From Streptomyces sp. NBC_01478 (lineage in GTDB: Bacteria; Actinomycetota; Actinomycetes; Streptomycetales; Streptomycetaceae): 64,000 bases of DNA. Positions 45,956-55,216 of the stretch are shown piece after piece. Position 1 is the stretch's first letter, and each line of letters starts with the position of its first letter. The DNA lies in contig NZ_CP109444.1 in assembly GCF_036227225.1 (NCBI RefSeq), positions 4,941,501-5,005,500 of the forward strand. The letters are read 5' to 3'. The position numbers and the translations under genes are program-made. A model generated the notes under the pieces. That model was not told the origin of the DNA, did no database searches, and saw nothing but the letters and a program-made list of their open reading frames with translations.

Positions 45956-46840
45956 TCAATACCCGAAGGCCCGGGCCGTGTTCGCCGCCAGTGCCGTCGC
46001 CAGCGCGTCCTCGTCGATGCCCCGGACGGCCGCCATCGCCCGCACCGTGACCGGAATGAGATACGGGGCGTTGGGCCGTCCGCGGTACGGGGCGGGGGTG
46101 AGGAAGGGGGCGTCGGTCTCGACCAGGACCAACTCCAGGGGGGCCACGGCCAGCGCGTCCCGCAGGTTCTGGGCGTTCTTGAAGGTGACGGTGCCGGCGA
46201 AGGACATGAAGTACCCGGCGCCGGCGCAGAGTTCGGCCATCTCGGCGTCGCCGGAGTAGCAGTGGAAGACGGTCCGCTCGGGGGCGCCCTCCTCCTTGAG
46301 GACGCGCAGGACGTCGGCGTGGGCGTCGCGGTCGTGGATGACCAGGGCCTTGCCGTGCCGCTTGGCGATCTCGATGTGCGCGCGGAAGGAGAGTTCCTGC
46401 GCGGCCTTGCCCTCGGGTCCGGTGCGGAAGTAGTCGAGGCCGGTCTCGCCGACGCCCTTGACCTGGGGGAGGCCGGCCAGCCGGTCGATCTCCGCGAGGG
46501 CCTCGTCGAGGGCCGCGTTCCCGCCGGGTGTCCGCGCGCCCTGCCGGGACCAGCCGTCGGGGTCGCCGTGGACTATGCGCGGGGCTTCGTTCGGGTGCAG
46601 GGCGACCGTCGCGTGGACCGCGTCGTACCGGGCGGCCGTCTCGGCGGCCCAGCGGGAGCCCTTCACGTCGCAGCCGACCTGCACGAGGGTCGTGACACCG
46701 ACCGACGCGGCCTTGGCGAGCGCCTCGTCCACCGTGCCGGACTGCATGTCGAGGTGGGTGTGGGAGTCGGCGACGGGCACCCGCAGGGGCTCCGGGAGCG
46801 GCGGTGCAGCGTTCTTCTCGCTGCCGCTGGAGGAAGGCAT
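45956..46840 (-). CDS. tatD: TatD-family metal-dependent DNase/hydrolase
   Basis: A 294-residue TIM-barrel hydrolase. Metal-site motifs: VADSHTHLDMQ, VKGVGETGLDYFRTG, LVIHDRDAHAD, TVFHCYSGDAE and LVLVETDAPFLTP. TatD enzymes are 3'-5' DNA exonucleases or related hydrolases. ATG at 46840 lies inside a perfect 10-bp inverted repeat (46836-46867), which may limit its translation. The next upstream gene is 47 bp away. Confidence 0.94.
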   Translation of the reverse strand: MPSSSGSEKNAAPPLPEPLRVPVADSHTHLDMQSGTVDEALAKAASVGVTTLVQVGCDVKGSRWAAETAARYDAVHATVALHPNEAPRIVHGDPDGWSRQGARTPGGNAALDEALAEIDRLAGLPQVKGVGETGLDYFRTGPEGKAAQELSFRAHIEIAKRHGKALVIHDRDAHADVLRVLKEEGAPERTVFHCYSGDAEMAELCAGAGYFMSFAGTVTFKNAQNLRDALAVAPLELVLVETDAPFLTPAPYRGRPNAPYLIPVTVRAMAAVRGIDEDALATALAANTARAFGY

Positions 46841-46867
46841 GCCCCGATCCTACGAAAGGGGCATGCC
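46836..46867 (-). promoter_or_regulatory. Hairpin covering the tatD start codon
   Basis: GGCATGCCCC (46836-46845) and GGGGCATGCC (46858-46867) are perfect complements with a 12-nt loop. On the minus strand the tatD ATG lies in the 3' arm. It may be a terminator for the upstream gene or a translational control hairpin. Confidence 0.5.
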
Positions 46868-46887
46868 CGCCCGGTCGTCGGAGCCGG

Positions 46888-47319
46888 TCAGCTCGCCTTG
46901 CGGTGGAAGGGGTGGAGAAGGTCGGAGAGGTGCCAGTGGTGGTCCCTCGGCTCCGGCAGCGGGGTCACGGCGGCATCGTCGTCGGTGCCGTTCTCCGCCG
47001 CCGCGGAGGCCGTCCGGGGCCGCGGTGCCTGGTACTGGCGCTGCGCCGCCTCCCGTACCGACGAGACCTGGCCCGCGCGCATGATGCGCACGACATGCCC
47101 GTCGCAGTTGAGGCACGCGGGGCGGCTGAGCGGCGACGGCACGACCTGGCCCTCCGCCACGTACATCACGAACTGGTGGCCGTCGGTGTCGACGTGGTGC
47201 TCAATCTCGTACGACTGCTCCCAGCCGTGCCCGCACCGCATGCAGGCGAAGGAGTACGACTCGTTCACCACGGCTGTGGCGGGGCCACGGAGGCCGGTCT
47301 GCCCTGCGATCTCACTCAT
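46888..47319 (-). CDS. Small zinc-ribbon protein
   Basis: A 143-residue protein with two CxxC pairs (FACMRCGHGW and PACLNCDGHV) spaced about 40 residues apart, the classic zinc-ribbon layout. The basic/Ala-rich middle and C-terminus (DHHWHLSDLLHPFHRK) look unstructured. ATG at 47319 follows AGGAGC. Function unknown; possibly a nucleic-acid-binding accessory of the rsmI-tatD neighbourhood. Confidence 0.75.
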   Translation of the reverse strand: MSEIAGQTGLRGPATAVVNESYSFACMRCGHGWEQSYEIEHHVDTDGHQFVMYVAEGQVVPSPLSRPACLNCDGHVVRIMRAGQVSSVREAAQRQYQAPRPRTASAAAENGTDDDAAVTPLPEPRDHHWHLSDLLHPFHRKAS

Positions 47320-47349
47320 GCCAGCTCCTGCTTGCTTTCCGCTGGACCA

Positions 47350-47524
47350 GGTCCTGTCGTCACATTCCCGTCGTCCGCCCGGAGGGCGGGCCCGGAGGCG
47401 TCAGGTGCGTGCTCTCGGTGTGCCGGGCCCGGACCCGCGTACTGGACGTACTCGGGTCCGGGCCCGGTGCGGCGAGAGTGCGTGCATGGCGTCTCCGGGC
47501 AGACGGGAATGTGACGACAGGGCC
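47350..47524. repeat. 175-bp imperfect palindrome (candidate MITE or large stem-loop)
   Basis: The outer arms GGTCCTGTCGTCACATTCCC (47350-) and the complement of the run ending at 47524 match over about 23 bp. The inner arms match again at CCGGGCCCGGACCC and GTAC around a 5-nt centre (TGGAC). The whole 175 bp folds as one long stem with internal mismatches and a ~16-bp asymmetry. Confidence 0.7.
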
Positions 47525-47779
47525 TAGGCGCCCCCGGCTGGGGGATTCCCCCCGGAATCCCGTTGGAGGCGAGGGACGGGTGCGTCCCTTCATCCAGTGG
47601 ACGCCTCCGGCAGGGCGAACGCATCAGACCTGTCGACTGTTGGAGTCGATTTGGACTTTCCTTGTCGAATCGCCCTTCCAAGCCGGTCCGGCCTTTGCAT
47701 TTGCCGACCTCGCTTTGCCCCGCCATGGGGCGCGCGCTCATAGGAAACGCTCCCCGCTCAGAGGAACCTTTCCCGCAGG
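47525..47779. other. Non-coding region downstream of rsmI
   Basis: No convincing gene. Two short hairpins are visible: GGGATTCC-CCCC-GGAATCCC near 47542-47561 and AGGGAC..GTCCCT near 47573-47590. They could terminate leftward rsmI transcription. The rest shows no feature I can support. Confidence 0.5.
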
Positions 47780-48640
47780 TCAGGCCGGTTTTTGCGCACT
47801 CTTCGCCGCCACCACGGCATCGAACACCTCGCGCTTGGGAACGCCTGCCTCGACAGCCACCGCGGCGATCGCCTCTTTACGCCGCTCCCCCGCCTCCTCG
47901 CGCACCCGCACCCGCCGTACCAGCTCGTCGGCGCCGAGTTCCTCGGTCTTCTCCGGCGCCCCTTCCACCACGACGGTGATCTCGCCGCGCACGCCTTCCG
48001 CGGCCCACTCGGCCAGCTCGCCGACGGGGCCGCGCTTGATCTCCTCGTACGTCTTCGTCAGCTCCCGGCAGACGGCGGCCCGCCGCTCGGCGCCGAAGAC
48101 CTCGGCCATCGCGGCGAGGGTGTCGTCGAGCCGGTGCGGGGCCTCGAAGTAGACGAGGGTCCGCCGCTCGCCGGCCACCTCGCGCAGCTTCGACAGGCGT
48201 TCGCCGGCCTTTCTCGGCAGGAACCCCTCGAAACAGAACCGGTCCACCGGCAGCCCCGACAGCGCGAGCGCGGTGAGCACGGCGGACGGCCCCGGTACGG
48301 CGGTGACCTTGATGTCCCGCTCCACGGCGGCGGCGACCAGCCGGTACCCCGGGTCCGACACGGACGGCATCCCCGCGTCGGTCACGAGCAGCACGCGCGA
48401 GCCGCCGAGCAGCGCCTCGACCAACTCCGGTGTCCGCGCCGCCTCGTTGCCCTCGAAGTACGACACGACCCGCCCCTTGGGCTGCACCCCGAGCGCCTGG
48501 GTGAGCCGCCGCAGCCGCCGGGTGTCCTCGGCGGCGACCACATCGGCACCCGCCAACTCCTCGGCGAGCCGCGGCGGGGCGTCCGCGATGTCGCCGATGG
48601 GGGTGCCGGCAAGGACCAGAGTTCCGGGAGCAACTGTCAC
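47780..48640 (-). CDS. rsmI: 16S rRNA (cytidine1402-2'-O)-methyltransferase
   Basis: A 286-residue RsmI of the tetrapyrrole-methylase fold. LVLAGTPIGDIADAPPRLAE at the N-terminus, AEDTRRLRRL, VTDAGMPSVSDPG and AVPGPSAVLTALALSGLP, and VYFEAPHRLDDTL. It methylates C1402 in the 16S P site. GTG at 48640 is used. It is divergent from the pmt gene across 62 bp. Confidence 0.95.
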   Translation of the reverse strand: MTVAPGTLVLAGTPIGDIADAPPRLAEELAGADVVAAEDTRRLRRLTQALGVQPKGRVVSYFEGNEAARTPELVEALLGGSRVLLVTDAGMPSVSDPGYRLVAAAVERDIKVTAVPGPSAVLTALALSGLPVDRFCFEGFLPRKAGERLSKLREVAGERRTLVYFEAPHRLDDTLAAMAEVFGAERRAAVCRELTKTYEEIKRGPVGELAEWAAEGVRGEITVVVEGAPEKTEELGADELVRRVRVREEAGERRKEAIAAVAVEAGVPKREVFDAVVAAKSAQKPA

Positions 48641-48702
48641 GTTTCCATCCTCTCAGGGGAGAGAGGCGGGACTCACACAGACCTGTTCCCTACGATGGCG
48701 CG

Positions 48703-50445
48703 GTGACCAGTACCGCGTCCTCCACGGACATCCGGCAAGGGCAGGCCCCGCAAGACCGGCGGCCGTCGTGGCAGCAGCGGCTGCGCCGATTCGGCTACAC
48801 GGCGGGGCCCAGAAGCGACGTACGCGACCGGCTGGTGCCGCCGTACGCGGAGCCCAGCCCGCGGCTGTGGGCGGCGCTCGGCTTCTCGCCGGCGCTCGTC
48901 GACCGCATCAACCGCTGGTCGGGCTGGGGCGGTCCGCTGCTGGTCACGCTCATGGCGGGCGTCATGCGCTTCTACCACCTGGGCAGCCCGAAGGCGGTGA
49001 TATTCGACGAGACGTACTACGCGAAGGACGCGTGGGCGCTGGTCCACCGCGGCTTCGAGGTCAACTGGGACAAGAACGCCAACGACCTCATCCTCCAGAA
49101 CAACGGTCACATCCCCATCCCGACGGACGCGGCCTACGTCGTGCACCCGCCGGTCGGCAAGTACGTCATCGGCATCGGCGAGCTGATCTTCGGCTTCAAC
49201 CCCTTCGGCTGGCGCTTCATGACGGCGCTGCTGGGCACGCTGGCGATCCTGATGCTGTGCCGCATCGGCCGCCGCCTGTTCCGCTCCACGTTCCTGGGCT
49301 GTGTCGCGGGCGTCATGATGTCGCTCGACGGCCTGGCCTTCGTGATGGCCCGCACCTCGCTGCTCGACGGCGTGCTGATGTTCTTCGTGGTGGCCGCGTT
49401 CGGCTGCCTGCTGCTGGACAGGGACAGGGCCCGGGCGAAACTCGCGGCCGCCCTACCCGTCGACTCCGACGGCCGGGCCCGCCCCGACGCCGACATCGCC
49501 AACACGCTCTTCCTCGGCCTGCGCCCCTGGCGCTGGGCGGCCGGCCTGCTGCTCGGCCTCGCGATCGGCACCAAGTGGAACGGCCTCTACGTCACGGCCG
49601 CCTTCGTCCTGCTGACCCTGTTCTGGGACTTCGGCACCCGCAAGGTCGCGGGCGCGAGCAGGCCGTACGTGGCCGCCCTGCGCTACGACTCCTTCCTCGT
49701 CGTCATCTCCATGGGCCTCGTCCCCGTCGTCGTCTACCTGACCTCCTGGATCGGCTGGATCCTCTCGCCCGCCAACGGCACCGGCGGCTACTTCCGCAAC
49801 TGGGCGGCGACCGACGGCAAGGGCGGCTTCTGGAGCCACTTCATGCCGGACTGGGCGCGCAGCCTGTGGCACTACGAGCACGAGGTCTACGAGTTCAACA
49901 TCGGCCTGCACTCGCCGCACACGTACATGTCCAACCCCTGGAGCTGGCTCGTCGACGGCCGCCCGGTCTCGTACTTCTACGAGTCCCCCTCCCCCGGCTC
50001 GGACGGCTGCCCGGCGAGCGCGGGCGAGAAGTGCGCCCGCGAGGTCCTCGCCATCGGCACCCCGATGCTGTGGTGGGCGGCCTGCTTCGCGCTGCTGTAC
50101 GTCCTGTGGCGCTGGGCGTTCCGCCGCGACTGGCGCGCGGGCGCGATCGCCTGCGGTGTCGCGGCCGGCTACCTGCCCTGGTTCCTGTACCAGGACCGCA
50201 CGATCTTCTTCTTCTACTCCATCGTCTTCCTCCCGTTCCTCTGCCTCGCGGTCGCGATGCTGATCGGCGCGGTCATCGGCCCACCGGGCTCCAGCGACAC
50301 CCGCCGGGTCACCGGCGCGGTGGGCGCGGGCGTGCTGGTCCTGCTGATCACGTGGAACTTCATCTACTTCTGGCCCCTGTACACGGGCACGGCCATCCCC
50401 ATCGACCAGTGGCGGTCGCGGATGTGGCTGGACACCTGGGTTTGA
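48703..50445 (+). CDS. pmt: Polyprenol-phosphate-mannose protein mannosyltransferase
   Basis: A 580-residue GT39 membrane enzyme with about 11 membrane segments. The catalytic DE pair is in AVIFDETYYAKDAWALV in the first extracytoplasmic loop, and FMTALLGTLAILMLCRIGRR and LDGLAFVMARTSLLDGVLMF are typical PMT regions. It O-mannosylates secreted proteins during export; Streptomyces Pmt is needed for phage phiC31 receptor function and cell-wall stress resistance. Start codon at 48703. Confidence 0.95.
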   Translation: MTSTASSTDIRQGQAPQDRRPSWQQRLRRFGYTAGPRSDVRDRLVPPYAEPSPRLWAALGFSPALVDRINRWSGWGGPLLVTLMAGVMRFYHLGSPKAVIFDETYYAKDAWALVHRGFEVNWDKNANDLILQNNGHIPIPTDAAYVVHPPVGKYVIGIGELIFGFNPFGWRFMTALLGTLAILMLCRIGRRLFRSTFLGCVAGVMMSLDGLAFVMARTSLLDGVLMFFVVAAFGCLLLDRDRARAKLAAALPVDSDGRARPDADIANTLFLGLRPWRWAAGLLLGLAIGTKWNGLYVTAAFVLLTLFWDFGTRKVAGASRPYVAALRYDSFLVVISMGLVPVVVYLTSWIGWILSPANGTGGYFRNWAATDGKGGFWSHFMPDWARSLWHYEHEVYEFNIGLHSPHTYMSNPWSWLVDGRPVSYFYESPSPGSDGCPASAGEKCAREVLAIGTPMLWWAACFALLYVLWRWAFRRDWRAGAIACGVAAGYLPWFLYQDRTIFFFYSIVFLPFLCLAVAMLIGAVIGPPGSSDTRRVTGAVGAGVLVLLITWNFIYFWPLYTGTAIPIDQWRSRMWLDTWV

Positions 50446-50467
50446 AGAGCGGCCCCCGGCCCGGCCG

Positions 50468-51238
50468 TCAGTCGTCCTGCTTGACGGTGTTCTTGCCGAG
50501 CCCGCCGACCAGTACGTCCGTGCCGGGGCCGCCGTACAACTGGTCGTCGCCCCAGCCGCCGTAGAGCCGGTCGTCGCCCTCGTCGCCGTACAGGAACTGC
50601 TCGCCCCGGTCGCCGTGGAGGACGTCGTCGCCGGCGCCGCCGTGGCCGAAGGCGTCGACGTAGAGGGTGTCGTCGCCCCGGCCGCCGAAGGCGCTGCCCT
50701 TGCCGGTCGTGAGGGTGTCGTCGCCGTCCTCGCCGTAGACGTTCTGGGCCTCGCGCTCGGTGCCGGTCCAGGTGTCGTCGCCGGCGCCGAGCCAGATCTC
50801 GTTGTAGGCGAGGATGAAGCCGGAGGTGCGGTTGTGGACGACGGCGGTGTCGTCGCCGTCGCCGAGCCGCAGCGAGAGCCTGAGGGAGGGGTCGGTCTCC
50901 ATCTCGTCGATCTCCACCGTGCAGAGGACCTTGGTGCGGTCGTCGGCGTCGGGGTGGGAGCAGTGCTTCTTCGAGGCCTTGATCGGGACCACGTCGTTGA
51001 TCAGGTACGTGAGAATCAGTTTGCTGCTGCCCCATGACTCGGTGACGGTCACGTGGTTGGCCTGGCCCGGTGCGGCGGTGTAGACGATCTTGCCGTCCAT
51101 GACGGCGGTGGCCGGCGGCCCCTTGTACGGTTCGGGCCCCTGGTGCAGAGCGATCCGTACGACGACCGCGAGCACCAGCAGCAGGATCAGCACCACCGCA
51201 ACGCGGAACACCCGGTGTCCGCCGAGTCGAAAGAGCAT
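50468..51238 (-). CDS. Membrane-anchored RTX-like calcium-binding protein
   Basis: A 256-residue protein with one N-terminal membrane helix (FRVAVVLILLLVLAVVVRIA), an intermediate domain, then RTX-type nonapeptide repeats GGxGxDxL (FGGRGDDTLYVDA, YGDEGDDRLYGGWGDDQLY, GGPGTDVLVGG). Earlier weaker repeats (LRLGDGDDTAVV, IWLGAGDDTWTG) suggest a calcium-bound beta-roll. ATG at 51238 is used. The role is unknown; it could be a calcium-responsive surface structural protein. Confidence 0.8.
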   Translation of the reverse strand: MLFRLGGHRVFRVAVVLILLLVLAVVVRIALHQGPEPYKGPPATAVMDGKIVYTAAPGQANHVTVTESWGSSKLILTYLINDVVPIKASKKHCSHPDADDRTKVLCTVEIDEMETDPSLRLSLRLGDGDDTAVVHNRTSGFILAYNEIWLGAGDDTWTGTEREAQNVYGEDGDDTLTTGKGSAFGGRGDDTLYVDAFGHGGAGDDVLHGDRGEQFLYGDEGDDRLYGGWGDDQLYGGPGTDVLVGGLGKNTVKQDD

Positions 51239-51463
51239 CGCACTACCTCCGTGGGCCAGTTGGGGGCCGGTCGCAGTTCCCGACCCCCGGCCCCCGGCAC
51301 TGGTTGCCCAGCGGCTCTCAGCATTCGCCGTACGTTCACACAGGTGGTCCGCCGGCCGGCGAGGGTCGGAGAGCGGTCGCCCGAACAGCCCGCGGTGCCG
51401 TGGATACGATCACCGCGGCGGGCTCCGCATCGGGCCCCGGCGCACGAAACCTGGGGGATGACC

Positions 51464-53260
51464 ATGAACGGTTCACGACGCTCCGTGCTCAGATCCGCCG
51501 TCGGCCTCGGCACCGTCGGCGGCCTCGCCGCCGTGGCCACCGTCGCCCCGGCGGCGGACGCCGCCGCCGCGACCGGAGCGACCGGCTGGATCAACGTCAC
51601 GGACAGCCCGTACGGCGCCGCGGGCAACGGCAGCGCGGACGACACCACCGCGATCCAGTCGGCCCTCACCGCCTGCGCGCCGGGCGGCGTCGTCTACCTC
51701 CCGCCGGGGACGTACGCCACGTCGGCGCCGCTGACGATCCCGCCGCAGGTCACCTTGCGCGGCGACCACGGGGCGCACATCGACACGATGCAGAAGCCCA
51801 CCCTCAGGCCGCTGGCCGGCTTCACCGGTGCCGCGGTGATCCTCCTCGTCGACAAGGCCACCGGCGGCTACTCCGCCGTCAGCAACGAACAGCGCGTCGA
51901 GAAGATCACGATCGACTGCTCGAACCTCACCGGCTCCACCGTCGACGGCATCCAGGCGCAGGGATACGTCCACGGTGTCTACGTGACGGACGTCAGCGTC
52001 CACGCGGCCCCTTCGCACGGCCTGACCGTGGCCTCCAACTCCTCCGGCACCCCGTACTCGTGGCGCGCCACCCGCCTGCACGTCAAGGACCCGGGCGGCA
52101 TCGGCATCAACGCGAGCATGACCGACGCGCTGTGGACCGACTGCGAGGTGATCGGCGCCGGCAAGCACGGCTGGTACATCGCGGGTGCGGCCAACTCGGT
52201 CTTCCTCGGCTGCCGTTCGGAGTGGTCCGCGCTCGACGGCTACAACCTGGGCGGCACCGGCACCGGCCAGGGCTCCGGAGGCCCGGCCTTCATCGGCTGC
52301 ACGACCGACCGCAACGCCCACAACGGCTTCGCCGTCCCCTCCACCGGCAACGGCCCGATCAGCCTCACCGGTTGCACCCTGCGCCGCGACGGCGCCGCCT
52401 CGGCCTCCGGCGGTTACGCCGCCGTCAAGGTCGACGGCGCGACCGCCCCCGTCGTCATCACCGGCCTCACCGTGTACCCCGGCACCGACGACGACGGCGG
52501 CGGCAACAACAGCCCCCAGTACGGGCTTTCGGTCACCGACAGCACCTCGGTCTCCTGCGGCGCGTCCCTCCTGCACGCCGCCGGCGCCGGGTTCCACGAC
52601 GGCGGCGGCAACACCGACGTCCTGCGGGGCCTCGACGTCCAGGAGCGCACCGGCACCACGGCCGCCCCGGTCACCGCAGCCCCGGGGATCCGGGTCCACG
52701 GCACGAACGGCGGCTCCCTCGACGTCCCCGAACACGTCGTCGGCATCCCCCACCCCCGCGAACACGGCCTCATCGCCTGGACCGACGACCCCGGCCGCGT
52801 CTCCAGCGGCAAGGCGGGCGCCGCGGGGACCCTCTATCTGGCGGCCCTGTACGTGCCCCGCCCGGTGACCGCCACCAAGCTCCTCTGGGGCATCAACACG
52901 GCAGGCGTCTCACCGGTCGCCGGTCAGAACTTCGTCGGCCTCTACAACTCCTCCGGCGCCCGCCTCGCCTCCGTCGGCGTCGACGCCCGTGTCACCTCCA
53001 CCGGCCCCTTCACCGAGACGATCTCCGCCGACCTCGCCCCCGGCCTGCACTGGGTCGCCTTCCTCCTCAGCGCCGCCACCATGCCCGCCGTCTACCGCGG
53101 CGCCGACCTCAACGCCACCCTCCTCAACATCAACCTCGCCGCCACCCCGGCCCTCTTCCGCCACGCCACCAACGGCACCGCGCTCACCGCCCTCCCCGCC
53201 GCCGTCACCCCCTCGGCCAACAAGGTCGCCCAGTACTCCTACTGGGCCGCCGTCGGCTGA
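51464..53260 (+). CDS. Tat-exported beta-helix (pectate-lyase-like) protein
   Basis: A 598-residue secreted protein. Tat signal: SRRSVLRSAVGLGTVGGLAA...APAADAAA. A pectate-lyase-superfamily beta-helix follows (VTDSPYGAAGNGSADDTTAI, PPGTYATSAPLTIPPQVTLR). The C-terminal ~170 residues are a separate beta-sandwich (YLAALYVPRPVTATKLLWGI, NFVGLYNSSGARLASVGVD) like domains in phage tail proteins. ATG 51464 is chosen because GGGGG (51453-51457) lies 6 nt before it; ATG 51458 is too close. The polysaccharide target is unknown. Confidence 0.82.
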   Translation: MNGSRRSVLRSAVGLGTVGGLAAVATVAPAADAAAATGATGWINVTDSPYGAAGNGSADDTTAIQSALTACAPGGVVYLPPGTYATSAPLTIPPQVTLRGDHGAHIDTMQKPTLRPLAGFTGAAVILLVDKATGGYSAVSNEQRVEKITIDCSNLTGSTVDGIQAQGYVHGVYVTDVSVHAAPSHGLTVASNSSGTPYSWRATRLHVKDPGGIGINASMTDALWTDCEVIGAGKHGWYIAGAANSVFLGCRSEWSALDGYNLGGTGTGQGSGGPAFIGCTTDRNAHNGFAVPSTGNGPISLTGCTLRRDGAASASGGYAAVKVDGATAPVVITGLTVYPGTDDDGGGNNSPQYGLSVTDSTSVSCGASLLHAAGAGFHDGGGNTDVLRGLDVQERTGTTAAPVTAAPGIRVHGTNGGSLDVPEHVVGIPHPREHGLIAWTDDPGRVSSGKAGAAGTLYLAALYVPRPVTATKLLWGINTAGVSPVAGQNFVGLYNSSGARLASVGVDARVTSTGPFTETISADLAPGLHWVAFLLSAATMPAVYRGADLNATLLNINLAATPALFRHATNGTALTALPAAVTPSANKVAQYSYWAAVG

Positions 53261-53302
53261 CCGCACGGGCCGAACCGCACGGGCCGAATCGCACAGGCCG
53301 AA
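53261..53302. repeat. 14-bp tandem repeat x3 after the beta-helix gene
   Basis: YCGCACRGGCCGAA in three near-identical units, immediately after the stop codon. Confidence 0.75.
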
Positions 53303-53443
53303 CCGCGTTCACATATGCGGCCCGCCACACAGTGTGATTCAGACCTCTGATCTCCGTTAGGACAACAAAAGGCAACACCCCTCACAGCTTTCCCCCACGC
53401 CACCTACAGTTCGAAGGACTGACAACGGGGAGGGAACGGCACC

Positions 53444-55075
53444 ATGCGCAAGGGGGTAAAGGTCACCGTCATCGGCAGTGTGTTCGCCGTGATGGTGGGC
53501 GGGGCGGGCTACGGAGCGTTCAACGTCGTGTCCGCGTTGGGGGGTTCGGACGGAGTGGGCGGGGTCGGTGGGTCCACGGCCGAGAAGACCGGGCCGCCCA
53601 GCAGCAGCGAGGTCGAGGCGACGACGAAGAAGTTCTTCGCGGCCTGGGAGAGCGGCGAGGCGGTGACCGCCGCGTCGTACACGAACAACGACGCGGCCGC
53701 CGACCCCGTGCTGGAGTCCTACAGCGGGGCCGGTCACATCACGAAGGTGAAGATCACGCCCGGTACGGCGACCGGCGCCACCGTGCCGTTCACGGTGAAG
53801 GCAACGGTGTCATACGACGGGAGGTCCAAGCCGCTCAGCTACAGGAGCCAACTGACCGTCGTACGCGGCAAGACCACCGGGCGGGCCCTGGTCGACTGGC
53901 AACCAACCGTCATCCACCCGGAGTTGAAGACCGGCGACACCTTCGTCACCGGGGAGTCCGCGAGTCCGGCGATCGAGGCCGTGGACCGGGACGGGAACGT
54001 GCTGACCAAGGAGAAGTACCCGTCGCTGGGGCCGATCCTCGACGAGTTGCGCGCCCGGTACGGCGACAAGGCGGGCGGTACGCCCGGCATCGAGCTGGCG
54101 ATCAAGCACGCCGTAGCGGACTCGGCCGACACCGCGCTGCTGACCCTGGAGAAGGGCAAGGCCGGCAAGGTGCGCACGACGCTCCGGGCGAGCGCGCAGG
54201 CCGCCGCCGAGAAGGCCGTGACGAAGTACTCGGAGTCGTCGATCGTGGCCCTCCAGCCGAGCACTGGGCAGGTGCTGGCGATCGCCAACAACCGCAACGA
54301 CGGCTTCAACGCGGCATTCCTGGGGCAGTTGGCGCCCGGCTCGACGATGAAGATCATCAGCGCCGCCACGCTCATCGACAACGGGATCACGACGATGAAC
54401 GGCCCGGCGCCGTGCACGCCCGACGCGGTCTGGCAGAGCCAGACCTTCCACAACCTGGCAGGCCTGAAGCCCGACGAGGGCGCGACGCTCGCCGACAGCT
54501 TCGCCCGCTCCTGCAACACGGCGTTCGTGAAGTTCGCCGACTCGGTCAAGGTGGACTCCCTGACCAAGGAGGCCGAGGACCGCTTCGGGCTCGGCCGGGA
54601 CAACTGGAAGACCGGCATCCCGTCCTTCGACGGCTCGGTCCCCGCGTCCGGCGGCCCGGACACCGCGGCGAACCTGATCGGCCAGGGCCAGGTGCAGTTG
54701 AGCCCGCTGAACATGGCGTCGGTGACGGCGACCGCGAAGACGGGCACGTTCCGTCAGCCGGTGCTCGTCGCGCAGAGCCTCGACGACCGCCAACTCGCCA
54801 CCGCGAAGGGCCTGTCGGCGAGTACGTCGGCCCAACTGCGGGCGATGATGTACCGCACGGCGACCAGCGGCACCGCGGCCGGGATCATGTCCGGGCTCGG
54901 CGCGAACATCGGCGCGAAGACCGGGTCCGCCGAGGTGGACGGGCAGGCCAAGTCCAACAGTTGGTTCACCGGCTACCGCGGCGACGTGGCGGCGGCGGCC
55001 ATGACCCAGGACGGCGGCCACGGCATCGACGCCGCCGGCCCGATCGTCCGCGCGGTACTGGCGGCGAGTGGCTGA
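53444..55075 (+). CDS. Penicillin-binding transpeptidase with NTF2-like N-terminal domain, paralogue 1
   Basis: A 543-residue class B-type PBP. N-terminal membrane anchor (VTVIGSVFAVMVGGAGYGAF), MecA/NTF2-like domain (residues ~52-155) and a dimerisation region. The transpeptidase has PGSTMK (active Ser300, Lys303), SCN (356-358) and KTG (492-494). It cross-links peptidoglycan outside the membrane. A second paralogue follows 141 bp later. ATG at 53444 is used. Confidence 0.93.
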   Translation: MRKGVKVTVIGSVFAVMVGGAGYGAFNVVSALGGSDGVGGVGGSTAEKTGPPSSSEVEATTKKFFAAWESGEAVTAASYTNNDAAADPVLESYSGAGHITKVKITPGTATGATVPFTVKATVSYDGRSKPLSYRSQLTVVRGKTTGRALVDWQPTVIHPELKTGDTFVTGESASPAIEAVDRDGNVLTKEKYPSLGPILDELRARYGDKAGGTPGIELAIKHAVADSADTALLTLEKGKAGKVRTTLRASAQAAAEKAVTKYSESSIVALQPSTGQVLAIANNRNDGFNAAFLGQLAPGSTMKIISAATLIDNGITTMNGPAPCTPDAVWQSQTFHNLAGLKPDEGATLADSFARSCNTAFVKFADSVKVDSLTKEAEDRFGLGRDNWKTGIPSFDGSVPASGGPDTAANLIGQGQVQLSPLNMASVTATAKTGTFRQPVLVAQSLDDRQLATAKGLSASTSAQLRAMMYRTATSGTAAGIMSGLGANIGAKTGSAEVDGQAKSNSWFTGYRGDVAAAAMTQDGGHGIDAAGPIVRAVLAASG

Positions 55076-55216
55076 ACTCACCCTCGTGGACGGGAACTCA
55101 CCCGCACAGGACGGGACTCTAAGGTGTGCCCCGTCGTTGGGGTGTGTGGGGCTGGGACGGGCCGAGTGACGACGGGGGCCCAATAGGGATCAGGGATTCG
55201 CGGAGGATCGGGAACT

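Noticed and set aside
44528..47527. 999-codon plus-strand reading opposite rpfB, tatD and the zinc-ribbon gene
   Set aside because: High GC makes long antisense frames common. Composition is Arg/Val/Gly/Ala-rich without motifs, while the opposite strand has three well-recognised genes.
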